DNA of 64,000 bases, from the NCBI RefSeq assembly GCF_004362715.1, contig NZ_SNYC01000005.1:249781-313780 (forward strand), written 5' to 3'. Source of the DNA: Pedobacter metabolipauper. GTDB taxonomy: Bacteria; Bacteroidota; Bacteroidia; Sphingobacteriales; Sphingobacteriaceae. The translations under genes and the position numbers were made by a program. Below are positions 52,920 through 61,971 of this stretch, piece after piece; the first letter of the stretch is position 1, and every line of letters starts with the position of its first letter. The notes below the pieces were generated by a model, which saw only the letters and a list, made by a program, of their open reading frames with translations, made no database searches and had not been told where the DNA came from.

Positions 52920-54893
52920 CTATTTATTATTTGAAAAATTGGATGCTTCTTTTATCGGAATCGAGATGACAACCACCGTACCCTTATTTTCATCGATCTT
53001 AATATCGATGCCAGCGGACGAGCCATGCTCCTTTGCCAAAATAGCCAGCCTTTCTTTGGTGATGGTGGTCGACAATGATTTATGAGATGCTGGCTTTACT
53101 ACAGTCGAAGGCCCCTTTCCGTTGTCCTTGATGGTTACTAAAAGAATTTCTTGCCGAACATCAAAGTTGACCGTGATGATTCCTTTCTTTCCATTTGGAT
53201 CGATACCATGTAAAATTGCATTCTCTACAAAAGGCTGGATCAGCATGGGTGGCAAACAGATGCTTTCTATATCCTGTTCTTCATCGACATGAATCTGATA
53301 CGTAAAACCGTCATCGTAACGCATTTGCTGCAGGCTGAGGTAGTTATTTAACGTATCAATTTCATCGCTCAGCTTAACCAGGCTTTCCCTTGACGATTCC
53401 AGGCTACTCCGCAGCAATCTGCCAAATTGATGAAGGTATTTTAATGCTTTAACATTGTCGTTGAAGCGGATAAAACTTTGCAATGCCGATAGGGTATTGA
53501 ATATGAAATGGGGTTCCATCTGCGTACGCAGCAAACGCTGCTCCAGCTGGGCCTTTTCTGTTTCTGCTTTTAACTTCCGTTGCCTTTGGATAAAGTACAG
53601 TAAAAGTGCCACGGTGATAGCCAGCAGAAAAGCCAGCATGGTCACCGCCAGCCAGAGGCGATTTCTCTGTAATTTAGTTTCTGACAAGAGAACCGTCTCA
53701 TTCAGGTGATTTATGGATTTGTCTTTAGCCTGCAATTGAAACAGCGCACCCATTTCGGCAATGGCCCTGGCATTCTCTGTTTCATAAAGAAACCTGGTTC
53801 GCTGCGATAAGATATTTTGCTCCTTTTCCGCTTCCGCATAATTCTTAATAGCGAAAAAGTAAGACAACCTGTTTTGCTCATAAAGGATCAGGCTTTCATC
53901 ATCAATACTGCCGGCGTATTTTTTAGCGAAATCCTGACCTCGCTCCAAATAATACTTAGCGCTGTCCAGTTGCTTCAATTCTATAAAAACCCCTGCCAAA
54001 TCTATGTAACTCACATACAGATTACCTGTTTTAACACTTGCCGCCAATGGGCCGAGATCTTCGGCATCTGCCAAATCCATAGCCAATCTTTTCCGGCTGT
54101 AGATCAATGCTGAATCGGTAAGCTCCCGCTGAATAAAGTACGATGCCTTTCTATCGTAAACAAACCTTTTCTTTTCATCGTCAGGGTGATCAACACTGAT
54201 CTTTTCCATTTTTTTGATGTAGTGATGCAGTGAATCTGCATTTTCGCCTGACGCAGAATAGCACCATGCCATCTGACTATAAGCCCTGAAAGAATCTTTG
54301 GGATTATCCTCAAGATCCGGCAGCAGCGCAATGGCTTTACGGTTGAGCATAAACGCGTTTTCAAACTGCCGGAGTTGTGTGCATGACTGTGCAGCAGAGA
54401 AGTAGATGTTTATCTTTTGTTTTGCGGTGAGTTTTATACTGGTATCGGCAGTCAGCATTTGTGCAGCCCTGTTGTAATAGTAGTTTTCCTGGTGAAGCTT
54501 TTGTTCTAAATGTGCCACATTGCCCAGGCCACTATAGAGCTGGATCTTTTCTTCTTCGAACCCTGCTTTATTTTCCATGAGCAACCAGGCAATCTGCATG
54601 TGGTTTTTAATAGAGTCAAGCTTACTCATGGCATAAAAAACACCAGCAATGTTATAATGGATCTTTGACAGTAGTACAGAGTCGGCACTGAATTTTGGAT
54701 TACTCAATTGATTGCTCCAAAATGCGAGCTTACTATCTAAATCAGGATTTTGACGTTGCTTTTCTAATGCCTGTTGCAGCACCAGCAGCATTGCTTCCGT
54801 GTTGCCCGACTTGTTTTTCTGAACCTTTTCTTTACAGCCATACCACGTGCAGCAGCACAGCAAGATCAACACATATAAAAAAGCACCCCTCAT
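52920..54893 (-). CDS. Lipoprotein-type TPR sensor histidine kinase
   Basis: 657 residues. The N-terminus has a lipobox-like W-Y-G-C (Cys20). A periplasmic TPR-like helical region follows (about 40-395, with repeats such as Y-Y-N-R-A-A-Q-M-L, A-K-Y-Y-L-E-R-G-Q-D-F), then one membrane helix (about 403-425, L-A-V-T-M-L-A-F-L-L-A). After a coiled linker comes a His_kinase core with M-E-P-H-F-I-F-N-T-L, F-V-E-N-A-I-L-H-G and D-N-G-K-G. The TPR part probably senses a periplasmic protein or peptide. Its ATG overlaps the regulator stop codon (TAATG). Confidence 0.9.
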   Translation of the reverse strand: MRGAFLYVLILLCCCTWYGCKEKVQKNKSGNTEAMLLVLQQALEKQRQNPDLDSKLAFWSNQLSNPKFSADSVLLSKIHYNIAGVFYAMSKLDSIKNHMQIAWLLMENKAGFEEEKIQLYSGLGNVAHLEQKLHQENYYYNRAAQMLTADTSIKLTAKQKINIYFSAAQSCTQLRQFENAFMLNRKAIALLPDLEDNPKDSFRAYSQMAWCYSASGENADSLHHYIKKMEKISVDHPDDEKKRFVYDRKASYFIQRELTDSALIYSRKRLAMDLADAEDLGPLAASVKTGNLYVSYIDLAGVFIELKQLDSAKYYLERGQDFAKKYAGSIDDESLILYEQNRLSYFFAIKNYAEAEKEQNILSQRTRFLYETENARAIAEMGALFQLQAKDKSINHLNETVLLSETKLQRNRLWLAVTMLAFLLAITVALLLYFIQRQRKLKAETEKAQLEQRLLRTQMEPHFIFNTLSALQSFIRFNDNVKALKYLHQFGRLLRSSLESSRESLVKLSDEIDTLNNYLSLQQMRYDDGFTYQIHVDEEQDIESICLPPMLIQPFVENAILHGIDPNGKKGIITVNFDVRQEILLVTIKDNGKGPSTVVKPASHKSLSTTITKERLAILAKEHGSSAGIDIKIDENKGTVVVISIPIKEASNFSNNK

Positions 54894-55645
54894 TATTCGA
54901 TGTGGTTTATGTGCTGCAGGATGTAATCTTTCCTCCTGCTAGAGACGGGAATTTCTGTCTGGTCCTTAAGTACAATGGTACCTGACCTTAAAAATTTATC
55001 GACGTAGAGGACGTTAACCAAATAGGATTGATGCGGACGCAGGAACCATTTTTCGGGTAACAACTCATCGTAAAACTTAAGCGGTTTCGAGATGATGATC
55101 CGTCGGTCGCCAGTTAGAAAGAACCTGGTATAACCGCCTTCACTTTGGCAGTATATAATCTCTTTGAGCTGCAATACCTGCAAAAACTCCAGGGTGTGGA
55201 GAACGATCCGGCTTTCCAAATCATTTGTCGTTCCTGTAGCTTGCGACTTCAATATGGAGAGTTGCTGTTGTTGATGGGCCAGGCCATTGGCTCCTTCTGC
55301 TACCACTTTATCTAAAGCCTCTTTAAGTTCAAATTCATTTAAGGGCTTTAACAGGTAATCCAAAGCGCCATATTTAATGGCCTTGACGGCGAAATGGTTA
55401 TAGGCGGTGATGAATATGATCCTGAAATTGATTTCATCCAACTGGTTTAAGATATCGAATGCGGTTCCATCCGTAAGCTGGATATCCATTAGAATCAGTT
55501 CGGGCTTAGTAGCTTTAATGAGCACTAAACTTTCTGATACGCTTGTTGCAGAGCCCAATAAGTTAAATTCATCTTCCTGCTGTAAAAGCCATTCTATTTC
55601 CTTTCGAACAGCAGGTTCGTCTTCTATAATTAAAGTTCTTATCAT
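54893..55645 (-). CDS. LytTR-family response regulator
   Basis: 250 residues: receiver domain (1-120) with E8-D9, phospho-acceptor D54 (L-I-L-M-D-I-Q-L-T-D-G) and K102-P; LytTR domain (about 145-248, Y-C-Q-S-E-G-G-Y-T-R-F, F-L-R-P-H-Q-S-Y-L-V-N). It is first in the pair, with the kinase start overlapping its stop by one base. Expected targets are the surrounding secreted and membrane genes. Confidence 0.92.
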   Translation of the reverse strand: MIRTLIIEDEPAVRKEIEWLLQQEDEFNLLGSATSVSESLVLIKATKPELILMDIQLTDGTAFDILNQLDEINFRIIFITAYNHFAVKAIKYGALDYLLKPLNEFELKEALDKVVAEGANGLAHQQQQLSILKSQATGTTNDLESRIVLHTLEFLQVLQLKEIIYCQSEGGYTRFFLTGDRRIIISKPLKFYDELLPEKWFLRPHQSYLVNVLYVDKFLRSGTIVLKDQTEIPVSSRRKDYILQHINHIE

Positions 55646-55848
55646 GCGGAGAGTTTTTCAAAATGCAGGTAGCTAAACATCGTGTTTTTTTCTGAATATT
55701 CTGTTTAAGAACGAGAGCGGTCAGATTTAATTACAACTCCATTTCTTTATCAGCCTGATCAATGTCCTTCAGTCAGTTGTTATGAGAGAAAAACCTAATC
55801 GCCGAATGTTGCTGATGAAATGATCTTTAACCTGCTGAGTCGTCGATC

Positions 55849-56916
55849 TTATTTTTTATTAGGTATTGGAGTAACCAAATAACAACCATCCAGTTCGTGT
55901 ACATGGTCATTATCGTATCCTACTGTCAGGATCTGAAAACCATCCATTTTTTGTTTAAACAAGTCTAATTTACCCCATTCTCCATTGTAAAAATAGGGTT
56001 TGGAAGCCATATCCCCTCCAGGAAAATAGTTTATAGGATGCTTAAATTTTAAGGTGTCCTGACCAGCCTGAAGGTGGAAATAGCCTACACCGCTCCAGTT
56101 TGCCGGCCTTGTCATAGGAGCTGGTGAAAATGGTGATGGGTTCCTGGTTCCCGTGTATTCTTGTTTTAGGAAGTAATCGATATGTATTGGCGAGTTGATA
56201 TTTTGCCAATCGTACCAATTTCCACCCTGAGCATCTGTTTCAGCTGCTATCAAGTGAAAATTATTCTGAAATTTATAGGGTACATCAATTTTGCTTGTTC
56301 CAGAGCTGAACACTCTTTGCACTTGTCCATCAATTGAGATGGCGTAAATTCTAAATTCACCGCGATCGTCTACCTTAACCGCATCTGCCTGCTCCCTTAA
56401 TTCCCTGATCAGGCTCGTGAGTGCTTCTATACCAGTGGTTAAATCTTTGTTGATGTCTTTGTAGGGCAGTTTAGCTTTGCTGCCGTTTCTAAGATAGTTA
56501 GAATAACCATCTTCATAAAGCAAGTGGCCGCTAAATTCATACCCGAAATCTTTGCTGTCGCTCTTTTCGTTCAGACTGTCTAACGCTTCACCTTTATAAT
56601 TAATCCTATAATAGGTAATGGATAAGACAGAGCCCTGATATTCTTCTTTTCCTTTAAATTCTTCCATTCTTTCAACAATGATCACGTTGTTAACAGAATC
56701 CCTGTAAATGGTTTTTGGCCGGGCCCCGGTAAATAGCGGCTTAACCTGGTAGCTGGCACTCTTTATGTTTTCATTTAGCGAGGGGTAGCTTTTGTATTTC
56801 TCCGGCAAGCGGGACAGGAAATAACCCTCACTTCTGAAATAGCGTCTAATGAGAAAACCCAGTATTACGGCTAATACGGTGATGATTATAAGGAGATACA
56901 TTTTTCTTTTTTTCAT
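55849..56916 (-). CDS. Hypothetical membrane-anchored protein, paralog of the gene at 50727
   Basis: 355 residues with one N-terminal helix (L-I-I-I-T-V-L-A-V-I-L-G-F-L-I) and a large extracytoplasmic part; here the lipobox of the paralog is replaced by an uncleaved helix. Shared landmarks include G-V-G-Y-F-H-L and D-T-L-K-F-K-H-P. The two members flank the kinase/regulator pair on either side. No domain is recognised. Confidence 0.66.
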   Translation of the reverse strand: MKKRKMYLLIIITVLAVILGFLIRRYFRSEGYFLSRLPEKYKSYPSLNENIKSASYQVKPLFTGARPKTIYRDSVNNVIIVERMEEFKGKEEYQGSVLSITYYRINYKGEALDSLNEKSDSKDFGYEFSGHLLYEDGYSNYLRNGSKAKLPYKDINKDLTTGIEALTSLIRELREQADAVKVDDRGEFRIYAISIDGQVQRVFSSGTSKIDVPYKFQNNFHLIAAETDAQGGNWYDWQNINSPIHIDYFLKQEYTGTRNPSPFSPAPMTRPANWSGVGYFHLQAGQDTLKFKHPINYFPGGDMASKPYFYNGEWGKLDLFKQKMDGFQILTVGYDNDHVHELDGCYLVTPIPNKK

Positions 56917-57028
56917 TTATATTCTTGCGTTACGCGCACTAAATCCTGCAGAGCGTCTTTCTTCAAATCCCCTTTTCCCCGCATTTACAACGGTAAAAGG
57001 ATTCGTTTTGTTTAAATAAGTAATTTTC

Positions 57029-57751
57029 TCATTCAACGCTTGCTTTAAAGTAACTGATACCTTTTACACGAGTATCATCTTTCATTGTCGTACCCGACGT
57101 TTTAACAATAAAAGTTTGATCGTTTAACCACCTGATGTCTTCAACCACAAATTTATTGCTCTCAAAACTGAGTTTTTCTTTAAACAGCTGGCTTGCTTTA
57201 CCGCTCCTGTTTACCTGTAGCAAACCAATAAAGCAGCTCCCTCCATTAGTAAGCTGGTTATTATAGTAGATCAGATATTTGCTGTTTGGTGAAGGGATTG
57301 GTGTTTCGACAGCACCGTCGCCAATTGAGACGATACTGTAATAATTTGCAGTCAGGCTATCTAACAGGTTAAAGGATCCGAAACTCAAATTATCCAGCAT
57401 GGTACTTTCAATGATGGCGTACATTTTAAGCTTTGAATAGTAACCCAAATATTCGTAACCGTTAAAATCATTTTGATCCTGGTTTGTTTTCTTTAATCTA
57501 ATTTCTTTGCTTTTTGTGTAAAGTGTAAACTCTGTTTTGCTATCCTTAATACTAAGCATAACCAGATCATTTGCTGTTTTGCACTGATTATATTGCGCTT
57601 CATCAGTTTGCTCAAACTTAATTTTGGGCAGCTTTGCAAAGCTTTCGACATAACCCACATTTGTACTTTTACTCAACTGCGCAGATCCGCTCAATGAAAG
57701 TAACATCGAAACAAGTATGGCTATTATCCGCATCTTGTTACTTATTTTCAC
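57029..57751 (-). CDS. Hypothetical secreted protein
   Basis: 240 residues, signal peptide ending S-G-S-A-Q. The mature part has propeller-like strands (Y-Y-S-I-V-S-I-G-D-G-A, S-P-N-S-K-Y-L-I-Y-Y-N-N, D-I-R-W-L-N-D-Q-T-F-I-V-K), reminiscent of WD40/PD40-type TolB repeats but too few to be sure. It overlaps the upstream lipoprotein gene by 4 bases, so the two are translationally coupled. Confidence 0.66.
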   Translation of the reverse strand: MKISNKMRIIAILVSMLLSLSGSAQLSKSTNVGYVESFAKLPKIKFEQTDEAQYNQCKTANDLVMLSIKDSKTEFTLYTKSKEIRLKKTNQDQNDFNGYEYLGYYSKLKMYAIIESTMLDNLSFGSFNLLDSLTANYYSIVSIGDGAVETPIPSPNSKYLIYYNNQLTNGGSCFIGLLQVNRSGKASQLFKEKLSFESNKFVVEDIRWLNDQTFIVKTSGTTMKDDTRVKGISYFKASVE

Positions 57752-58569
57752 CTGGTTAATTTGAGTTGATATAAATCTATGTCCGACACTTTAAACTTTC
57801 CTGAAATTGATTTCATACGATCAATATCAAGCTGGATGATTTCATGGGTTATCAATTTCCAGGTACCACTGGCAGTTAATAGATCTGGTTCTTTATTTGG
57901 TCCGTCAAAAGTACTTTCATATTGCCTGGTCTCTTGCAGTTGAAGTGCCGCTTTTTCTGTATCGAATTGAACATTAATAAATCGCTTGATCATCCCTGCA
58001 GGAAGGTTCTTTGCCTGAGTGTGGTAATAATTATCTGTTAAAACTTCATATGCATTGTAAAACGGCTCACAACGCTCTGTTTTGCACCATTCTTTAAAAC
58101 CGTCTTTTATTAAATAAATGGTATCTGCGTTTTTTGTATAGCTTAATTTCCAATTTCCACTGCTCAGCAATGCGGATATGTCGAATTGCTGATTGGTTTT
58201 TTTCAGGAAGATAGTATCGGCACTATACTTTGCTCCTTTACTTTGACCTCCACCGTGTGAACTAAACATGGAAATGGCATCCTTTTCATATCCATTTTTC
58301 TCAACCGGTTCATGAACCATCAATGGTGGTGCTTCCATTACCATCAATTCTGATAATATAAAAGCGTTGTAGCGTCTTTCTGGCAAGGTAAAACGGCCAT
58401 CTTTGTTTGTAAACACCTCGCCAACTTTGCAGCCAGCTACCGGTTTCTTATCATAATCTACCACAACTCCGGTAATCTGTGGCCGGGACAACCTTGAAAC
58501 ACAGGAACAAAGGCTTAACACCATTAAGCTTACTGCAACAATTTGTATTCTCCCAATAGTTTTTGACAT
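57748..58569 (-). CDS. Lipoprotein with a carboxypeptidase-regulatory-like domain
   Basis: 273 residues, lipobox L-C-S-C (about Cys23). Residues 32-75 read as a carboxypeptidase-regulatory-like Ig fold (I-T-G-V-V-V-D-Y-D-K-K-P-V-A-G-C, F-T-N-K-D-G-R-F-T-L). The rest contains two segments on the theme W-K-L-S/I-T with T-I-Y-L-I-K-D-G and I-Q-L-D. No catalytic motif. It is first of a coupled pair with the gene at 57029. Function unknown. Confidence 0.68.
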   Translation of the reverse strand: MSKTIGRIQIVAVSLMVLSLCSCVSRLSRPQITGVVVDYDKKPVAGCKVGEVFTNKDGRFTLPERRYNAFILSELMVMEAPPLMVHEPVEKNGYEKDAISMFSSHGGGQSKGAKYSADTIFLKKTNQQFDISALLSSGNWKLSYTKNADTIYLIKDGFKEWCKTERCEPFYNAYEVLTDNYYHTQAKNLPAGMIKRFINVQFDTEKAALQLQETRQYESTFDGPNKEPDLLTASGTWKLITHEIIQLDIDRMKSISGKFKVSDIDLYQLKLTR

Positions 58570-58725
58570 ATCTAAAAATAGGGTTATTTCTTAGATGTTT
58601 AGGCTACAATTATTATTCGTTTGATCAGGGAGATGATTTGATGATGATCGGTTAGTATTCGTTACCAGATGACTATCGATTGATCTCGTTATTATCGGTA
58701 ATGAATTTACGCGAATGCGATTGCA

Positions 58726-59697
58726 TTAATCCAATTTATGCTGAACGCTTTTGAGCAGATCGTGCGGATAACCCATTTCTATGGCGCTAACACTTTCCAG
58801 TCGTTGCAGGTGATCTGGAGATAGTATGACCTCTAATGCCTGAAGGCTTTCTTCCAGGTGAACTGGCTTTCTGGCTCCAATTATCGGGAAAGCATTTTTG
58901 GTCATCGTCCATGCAAATGCGATCTGACCTGTTGTCGCATTGAGTTCTATTGCGATCAGCTCCAACTCATCAATTGTGGATTTTGTTCTGGCGTCTTCCA
59001 CATATTCATGAGTTGAACCGGCATTTAAACGTCCGGAAGCTCCCGTACGATATTTGGCAGTAAGCAGTCCGCCAGCCAATGGCGAATAGAGCATCCTGCC
59101 CAATCCGAAATGATCTGACACAGCCATCAGCTCACGGTCGGCAGTTCGCTGAACCAGATTATATTCCATTTGTACTGCGGTAAGCGGGAGTACGCTGGCA
59201 ATTGCTGCAACTTTCCAGGCCGGAAAATTAGCTAAGCCTGTATATAAGACCTTTCCCGATTTGACCAGATCTTCCAGACCACGCACAATTTCATCGATTG
59301 GGGTAAGTCCATCATCATAATGCGGCATGAAAATATCTATGTAATCTGTCTTAAGCCTTTTTAAACTCGCCTCTACACCTTGCCTCATCGCCTTGCGGTG
59401 GTTTCCTGAATTTACTGATGATGGATTATTTTCGGCACTCCGGGTGTATTTGGTGCAGATGATAAAATTGTGGCGCTGGGTTTCAAGGAATTTTCCAACA
59501 ACCTCTTCGGCCTCACCAAGCTGGTACTGATCTGCCACATCAATAAAATTACCACCTGCACCGGCATAGGTGGTCAGGATCTTTTCAATATCCTTCTGAT
59601 CTGCACCATACCCACGGCGACTGCCAAAATTTGCCGCACCAAGTATAAGTTCACTTGCAGGAAGCCCGGTATAGGTTCCAAATAATTTATTCTTCAT
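58726..59697 (-). CDS. Aldo/keto reductase
   Basis: 323-residue TIM-barrel oxidoreductase. The catalytic tetrad is visible: D (F-I-D-V-A-D-Q-Y, with D and Y), K (I-I-C-T-K-Y) and H (I-F-M-P-H-Y-D-D-G). The NADPH site motif A-R-K-P-V-H-L-E-E-S-L lies near the end. It is of the YajO/Gcy-like group acting on small aldehydes or ketones. It is divergent from an HxlR regulator with a palindrome between them. Confidence 0.92.
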   Translation of the reverse strand: MKNKLFGTYTGLPASELILGAANFGSRRGYGADQKDIEKILTTYAGAGGNFIDVADQYQLGEAEEVVGKFLETQRHNFIICTKYTRSAENNPSSVNSGNHRKAMRQGVEASLKRLKTDYIDIFMPHYDDGLTPIDEIVRGLEDLVKSGKVLYTGLANFPAWKVAAIASVLPLTAVQMEYNLVQRTADRELMAVSDHFGLGRMLYSPLAGGLLTAKYRTGASGRLNAGSTHEYVEDARTKSTIDELELIAIELNATTGQIAFAWTMTKNAFPIIGARKPVHLEESLQALEVILSPDHLQRLESVSAIEMGYPHDLLKSVQHKLD

Positions 59698-59736
59698 AAG
59701 TCAAAGGTCGAAAAGCCTCAGTGCGCAATCAAGTAC

Positions 59737-59750
59737 GGCTAAATTTAGCC
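59737..59750. promoter_or_regulatory. Perfect 14-bp palindrome, candidate HxlR operator
   Basis: GGCTAAATTTAGCC is a perfect palindrome in the 91-base gap between the aldo/keto reductase and the HxlR-type gene. HxlR-family dimers bind such sites. A TATATTTG -7 box for the regulator follows at 59777-59784, placing the start of transcription very close to its ATG. Confidence 0.5.
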
Positions 59751-59788
59751 ATATCAGAAAAGACAAGCTGATGACTTATATTTGTATC

Positions 59789-60148
59789 ATGTACGAGAAA
59801 AAGCTGCCTGTTGACCTTCAATGTGGTCTTCACCTTTTCATGGAAGTAATGAGTGGTAAATGGAAGATTGCACTAATCTGGTGCATTCATTTGGGTATTA
59901 AAAGACCGGGTGAATTGCATCGCCGCATACCAAAGGCATCCAGACGTATTTTGGATACCCAACTGAAACAGCTCACTACGCTGGGCATCATCGACAAGAC
60001 GGTTTTTGAACAGCTACCGCTAAAAGTAGAATATGAACTCACTGCATTGGGTGAAACGTTGATTCCTGTAATCGAAACTACTGCACAATGGGGCGAGAAG
60101 CATAGAGCAATACTTGAACCTTTCTTTTTAAATCCCGCTGTGAAATGA
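59789..60148 (+). CDS. HxlR-family transcriptional regulator
   Basis: 119 residues from the ATG at 59789 (M-Y-E-K-K-L-P); an ATG at 59771 is in frame but lies upstream of the -7 box. The winged helix is typical of HxlR: Q-C-G-L-H-L-F-M-E-V-M-S-G-K-W-K near the N-terminus with a conserved Cys, then R-P-G-E-L-H-R-R-I-P, L-K-Q-L-T-T-L-G-I-I and V-E-Y-E-L-T-A-L-G. The Cys suggests sensing of aldehydes or oxidants. Its likely target is the divergent aldo/keto reductase. Confidence 0.92.
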   Translation: MYEKKLPVDLQCGLHLFMEVMSGKWKIALIWCIHLGIKRPGELHRRIPKASRRILDTQLKQLTTLGIIDKTVFEQLPLKVEYELTALGETLIPVIETTAQWGEKHRAILEPFFLNPAVK

Positions 60149-60330
60149 CAGCTGCCAATTAACGGGAGCGATCTCCACATTTAAAGCCAACCATCATATT
60201 TCGGATATCCAGAATATTTGTACCCGCTTTTCAATAGGTAAACAAACACAATCGCTTCAAAGTTGTTAAGAACTGTTGAAAGCGCTGTTAACAAACAGGC
60301 TTGTAAACTTTCTCTGAAACCAATACTGAA

Positions 60331-60798
60331 ATGAATAAACCAACAGCACTTTTAATATTCCTATCTGCAATAATGCTTGTCTCCTGTAAAAAGCACAATA
60401 ATGATCCTGAACCCCCTGAACAAGCTACTCATGTAGTTACGGGCAAATTATATGGAAAAGATTTCACCTTTGCTTCGGGTAAAGCCAGCAGGGAAATTAT
60501 CGATTTCCAGGAAGAGGGTTTTGAGATTTTTCTATCATCGGCAAAAGCTGACGGATGTGCAAGTCCCGACGAAAATTTTCATGTTATTATCCGGACTCCA
60601 CGCAAAGTGGGTAAATTTCCAGATTATTACGCCATCCTGGCTGATCCAGCTTCGAGCGATTATGCCATGTTTACTGATGGAAATGTTTTTGAAGTTACCT
60701 CCATTTCCGGCAATACAATTAAAGGATATTTGAAGGTAACTGACCCCGAAAGAAATAGCGCCATTGAAGGCACGTTTGAAGCTACCATCTGTAATTAA
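60331..60798 (+). CDS. Hypothetical lipoprotein
   Basis: 155 residues with lipobox L-V-S-C (Cys19). Mature part is a small beta-rich domain (V-V-T-G-K-L-Y-G-K-D-F-T-F, F-E-I-F-L-S-S, G-Y-L-K-V-T, I-E-G-T-F-E-A-T-I-C) with two cysteines that could pair. The V-T-G-K-L-Y-G-K and G-T-F-x-x-x-I-C pattern is common in Bacteroidota lipoproteins of unknown role. A single gene. Confidence 0.7.
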   Translation: MNKPTALLIFLSAIMLVSCKKHNNDPEPPEQATHVVTGKLYGKDFTFASGKASREIIDFQEEGFEIFLSSAKADGCASPDENFHVIIRTPRKVGKFPDYYAILADPASSDYAMFTDGNVFEVTSISGNTIKGYLKVTDPERNSAIEGTFEATICN

Positions 60799-60805
60799 TC
60801 GACTC

Positions 60806-60913
60806 TTACAGTATAGATGGATGCCCGATTGTTTCGATAAACGAAAGAAACTGTTCTTTCCCATCTTCATAGAAAGCTGTATCACCGGGTGCAATAAGTC
60901 TATAAAGTTTGTT
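60806..60913 (-). pseudogene. Possible C-terminal remnant of a lost gene
   Basis: Read on the minus strand, 35 codons before a TAA have a protein-like composition (L-I-A-P-G-D-T-A-F-Y-E-D-G-K-E-Q-F-L-S-F-I-E). An in-frame stop lies just upstream and no start is present. I do not recognise the family. The 220 bases between the lipoprotein and the protease-like gene hold nothing else. Confidence 0.25.
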
Positions 60914-61019
60914 TCATCGAATCGTCTTGAGGTCTTTTATGATGAATACAGTCCCAAAGAGTTATGCCGTATTGATCTCGACGCTATTCGCTTATATTAG
61001 ACAATCTGCTACCGACTGC

Positions 61020-61955
61020 TTACAATACTCCAAAAATTTTATTTTTATAATCAATGATTACGGTGTTCTTTAGAAAGAACACATTTCCTGCCAGGCCCCA
61101 GATCTTTACAAACTTGTAAAAATCCTGAAAGGTCTCCTGCTCGTCATAGTAAACAAGCGAACCGTTAAGCACTTTATTACCAAACTTTATGGGTTTATTT
61201 GTTTTGACACCGTAATAGGTTAGCTTTTTTCCCCAGCTGAACACACTTAAAGAATCTATAATTTTAGGGCTTGCTACTTGCAGGGCATCCTTTTTTGTTG
61301 TTGTCAATGTAAAAATACTGGAACCGGTATCAAACATTACATCTTCAGTTTTATCATTGATCAGTAACGGAATCTTTGGCCTTCCATCGTCACTTTTAAA
61401 AGGTTGAAAAGCTGCCGATTTATATGGTTTGGGTAATTCTTCACAGATACCAATTCGTTTTTGGAGATAATCTATAATTAAGATCTTGTTTTGAAATAGG
61501 TCTGGTCCAATAGTACCAATGTGTTTTTCGGTATTGGATAGTATGGAATCCCGATCTATCTTACTTCCAAATCCTTTAAAATAACCAATGTCTATTCCTT
61601 TAAACGAAGTTGTTCCCATTTGGAGTACCATGTTCGTGAACATTGGATTGTTTGTGCCCTGGATTAAAAACTTTTTTGAGGTATCGATCTTGTTTTTTAA
61701 ATTAGGATAAACATCTAAATAAGGCTGAATAGAATTTCCGTAAATAACAGTTTTAACTGCCCCCAAATCAAACTGCATATTGAAGTTTGCAGGAATATTA
61801 TCTATTTTAACAGGGATGACTATTGAAAACTTGTCAAAGTATTTTCCGGAAATGGTATCGTCGGTCCATTTGAACGGTATCCATTTTACATCTTGCGCAT
61901 TAGCTGTGGCAGTAGAAACAAAAAGCAGAAAAGCAATAGAAATTCTCAATATCAT
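61020..61955 (-). CDS. Secreted two-lobed aspartic-protease-like protein
   Basis: 311 residues with a signal peptide (A-T-A-N-A-Q). Two similar halves are visible: lobe 1 (about 45-172) with F-D-L-G-A (63-66) and G-T-I-G-P-D-L-F-Q-N-K-I-L-I-I-D-Y; lobe 2 (about 193-311) with F-D-T-G-S-S (209-212) and G-L-A-G-N-V-F-F-L-K-N-T-V-I-I-D-Y. This is the pepsin/retropepsin pattern, with one DTG site per lobe and a hydrophobic-Gly element. In lobe 1 the Thr is replaced by Leu, so activity is uncertain. It lies 16 bases after the transporter gene. Confidence 0.75.
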   Translation of the reverse strand: MILRISIAFLLFVSTATANAQDVKWIPFKWTDDTISGKYFDKFSIVIPVKIDNIPANFNMQFDLGAVKTVIYGNSIQPYLDVYPNLKNKIDTSKKFLIQGTNNPMFTNMVLQMGTTSFKGIDIGYFKGFGSKIDRDSILSNTEKHIGTIGPDLFQNKILIIDYLQKRIGICEELPKPYKSAAFQPFKSDDGRPKIPLLINDKTEDVMFDTGSSIFTLTTTKKDALQVASPKIIDSLSVFSWGKKLTYYGVKTNKPIKFGNKVLNGSLVYYDEQETFQDFYKFVKIWGLAGNVFFLKNTVIIDYKNKIFGVL

Positions 61956-61971
61956 AAACCAAATATAACAT

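Noticed and set aside
60764..61000. Plus-strand ORF of 78 codons after the lipoprotein
   Set aside because: Overlaps the end of the lipoprotein gene; composition unlike a protein, and the opposite strand shows a more protein-like remnant.
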